Shown: piece after piece, positions 5,735 to 6,733 of the stretch
Layout of the letters: each line of letters begins with the position of its first letter
Position numbering within the stretch: position 1 is the stretch's first letter
Source of the DNA: JBGPBY01 sp041481485
GTDB lineage: Bacteria; Acidobacteriota; Terriglobia; 20CM-2-55-15
NCBI GenBank assembly: GCA_041481485.1
Contig: JBGPBY010000411.1
Coordinates: 1-6,733, forward strand
Direction: 5' to 3'
DNA: 6,733 bases
Notes under the pieces: generated by a model
What the model saw: only the letters and a program-made list of their open reading frames with translations
Told to the model about the DNA's origin: nothing
Databases searched by the model: none
Program-made: the position numbers and the translations under genes

Positions 5735-6616
5735 GTGCGTGTTCGACTCACGGATATTCGAGATTGTTCAATTCGGGAACTCGATCTGTCGCCGGTTTCT
5801 CGCGACATGTCCGGTTGGCAGAATGGCGTTGCCGGCTGGTCCATTGGAGCGAAAGGATCAGGCGCACCGATTGAAGTGGATGAACCCCTTGGCGAATGTC
5901 ATGTCGGGGTCTTTGTCTTCCGCTATCAGTTGTTGCTCTGGGGACAGGCGAGAGACCTCCCTGAAATCTGGTTATTTCCTCAGGGCAGGCCCGGAAGTCT
6001 CGTGCCATTCGAGCCAGCGCGCTGGTTGCTGGCTGATCGAGAAGATCTTGGACGCGTGGCGATGGGTGGCGACGTCCGGCTGCGATTCGATCAGAGCCCC
6101 ATCCGGTTCGGGCACTACATTCTCGAGAGCCTGCAGGCTGCCGAAGGGACTGGAGCATGCTGCGCATTCTGCAACGAGCCTCTTCGTACATATTTCCGTG
6201 TGGGGAGCCAGCAGGCTTGTCCTTCCTGCACGGAGGAATTCAAGCAGAACTTACGCGCCAATCTTGCGAAGTCCTATTGGCGAGCGTTGGGATTTGGACT
6301 CACTGCGGCCGTGGTGGGAGGTCTGATTCACGGCGTTCTGCTTACCGCGGCAAATGTTTCTTTCGGATCCATTTTGATCGGAGCTCTCGTCGGCCTGGCA
6401 ATGAGGATGTTTTCTGCAAATTCCACAGGAATCCGCGGCAGAGTGACCGCCGCCGTGCTGACATTCTTAGCGGGAACTCTTCAGTGGTGGCGGGGCCCAT
6501 TTGATTTCGTGTCTGTGGCTTGTCTTGCGATCGGCATGTTGGGCGCGTGGACGCTCTCCACACGAAATGTGCGGATAGAGGTTCGCGGTCCGTTTGTCAC
6601 AGGGATTCGCGAGTGA
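5735..6616 (+). CDS. Zinc-ribbon membrane protein with unrecognised N-terminal domain
   Basis: The product is 293 aa if read from GTG 5735. Residues 1-135 form a soluble-looking domain that I do not recognise (motifs such as LLLWGQ, LPEIWLFPQ, SPIRFGHYILESLQ). Next is a zinc ribbon, C143-x2-C146 and C162-x2-C165 (CxFCxEP...YFRVGSQQACPSC), then a Lys/Glu/Gln-rich connector. Four hydrophobic segments follow at about 184-206, 208-226, 236-252 and 256-274, then a short polar tail. A zinc ribbon joined to several membrane helices is a layout I recall in uncharacterised acidobacterial proteins, usually as the C-terminal part of longer proteins. The start is uncertain: an in-frame TAG at 5705-5707 bounds it upstream, GTG 5735 has only a weak GGAA (5724-5727) in front, and the next in-frame ATG codes for M25 or so. 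It lies 41 bases after the 5259 gene and may belong to the same transcript. It has no signal peptide, so the N-terminus is probably cytoplasmic. Confidence 0.78.
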   Translation: MRVRLTDIRDCSIRELDLSPVSRDMSGWQNGVAGWSIGAKGSGAPIEVDEPLGECHVGVFVFRYQLLLWGQARDLPEIWLFPQGRPGSLVPFEPARWLLADREDLGRVAMGGDVRLRFDQSPIRFGHYILESLQAAEGTGACCAFCNEPLRTYFRVGSQQACPSCTEEFKQNLRANLAKSYWRALGFGLTAAVVGGLIHGVLLTAANVSFGSILIGALVGLAMRMFSANSTGIRGRVTAAVLTFLAGTLQWWRGPFDFVSVACLAIGMLGAWTLSTRNVRIEVRGPFVTGIRE

Positions 6617-6708
6617 AAAAAATTGCTTTCCACATGGGAAGACGGCGGGTTGAGAAGAAACCTCTCTCCCAAAGGGGAAATAATATGCTTGACGAATCAA
6701 GCTTCTGA
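6613..6708 (+). CDS. Possible 31-codon ORF overlapping the upstream stop (GTGA)
   Basis: GTG 6613 overlaps the TGA stop of the 5735 gene in a GTGA arrangement typical of translational coupling. It encodes a basic 31-residue peptide starting MKKIAFHMGRRR and ending in MLDESSF. Within it, AGGGG (6673-6677) precedes ATG 6685, which would give only 7 codons. No homology is recognised, and chance is the simpler explanation. Confidence 0.2.
   Translation: MKKIAFHMGRRRVEKKPLSQRGNNMLDESSF
6687..6702 (+). terminator. Hairpin in the 3' tail of the window
   Basis: GCTTGA (6687-6692) and TCAAGC (6697-6702) form a perfect 6-bp stem with loop CGAA. It is followed by TTCTGAAAATC, which is not a T-run. A second small inverted repeat, CTGA/TCAG (6705-6708/6712-6715), follows. 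This is a possible transcript end for the 5735 gene, but only weakly supported. Confidence 0.25.
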
Positions 6709-6733
6709 AAATCAGCACTTAGTAGGCTGTTTC

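Noticed and set aside
5733..6326. 197-codon plus-strand frame overlapping the zinc-ribbon gene
   Set aside because: It lacks domain logic; the 5735 frame has a CxxC...CxxC ribbon and four membrane helices and extends further.

Overview
The window looks like chromosomal DNA from a soil-type Acidobacteriota (Solibacter/Bryobacter-like) bacterium. This is inferred from recalled family traits: a haem-c/copper monooxygenase fusion with the CAMCHRP...APFSLLTY...MPPW signature, a DUF3300-DUF2950 pair, SH3-like/glycine-rich exported proteins, and a zinc-ribbon membrane protein. No rRNA or other phylogenetic marker is present, so the assignment is tentative. All six supported protein genes lie on the + strand.

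Layout: (1) 1-1443, the 3' part of a secreted c-type cytochrome / type II copper monooxygenase-like protein with a C-terminal EF-hand; its true start is probably before the window. (2) 1579-3966, a translationally coupled pair of exported proteins: DUF3300, with a long low-complexity Gly/Asn/Ser/Arg tail, then DUF2950, whose ribosome binding site sits on the stop region of the first gene. (3) 3967-4456, a 490-base non-coding stretch with five short palindromes, each directly flanked by a GTAG tetranucleotide as in REP elements. Four of them form a nested inverted arrangement (B-C-D'-E') around a small central hairpin. (4) 4457-5693, two closely spaced genes with strong Shine-Dalgarno sites for small exported, Gly-rich, probably membrane-associated proteins of unknown function; the first carries an SH3-like middle region and two Cys pairs. 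(5) 5735-6616, a protein with an unrecognised soluble N-terminus, a CxxC...CxxC zinc ribbon and four predicted membrane helices. (6) 6617-6733, a tail with no convincing gene, only a possible 31-codon ORF overlapping the previous stop and some short hairpins.

Most products are envelope-directed, so the window reads as a run of cell-surface and periplasmic genes. The DUF3300/DUF2950 pair clearly works as one translational unit, and the 4457/5259 genes are probably one operon that may include 5735. I found no transposase, phage gene, CRISPR array, tRNA or rRNA. The most unusual structure is the GTAG-flanked palindrome cluster. The most interesting proteins are the haem-copper-EF-hand fusion and the uncharacterised membrane genes at 4457-6616.
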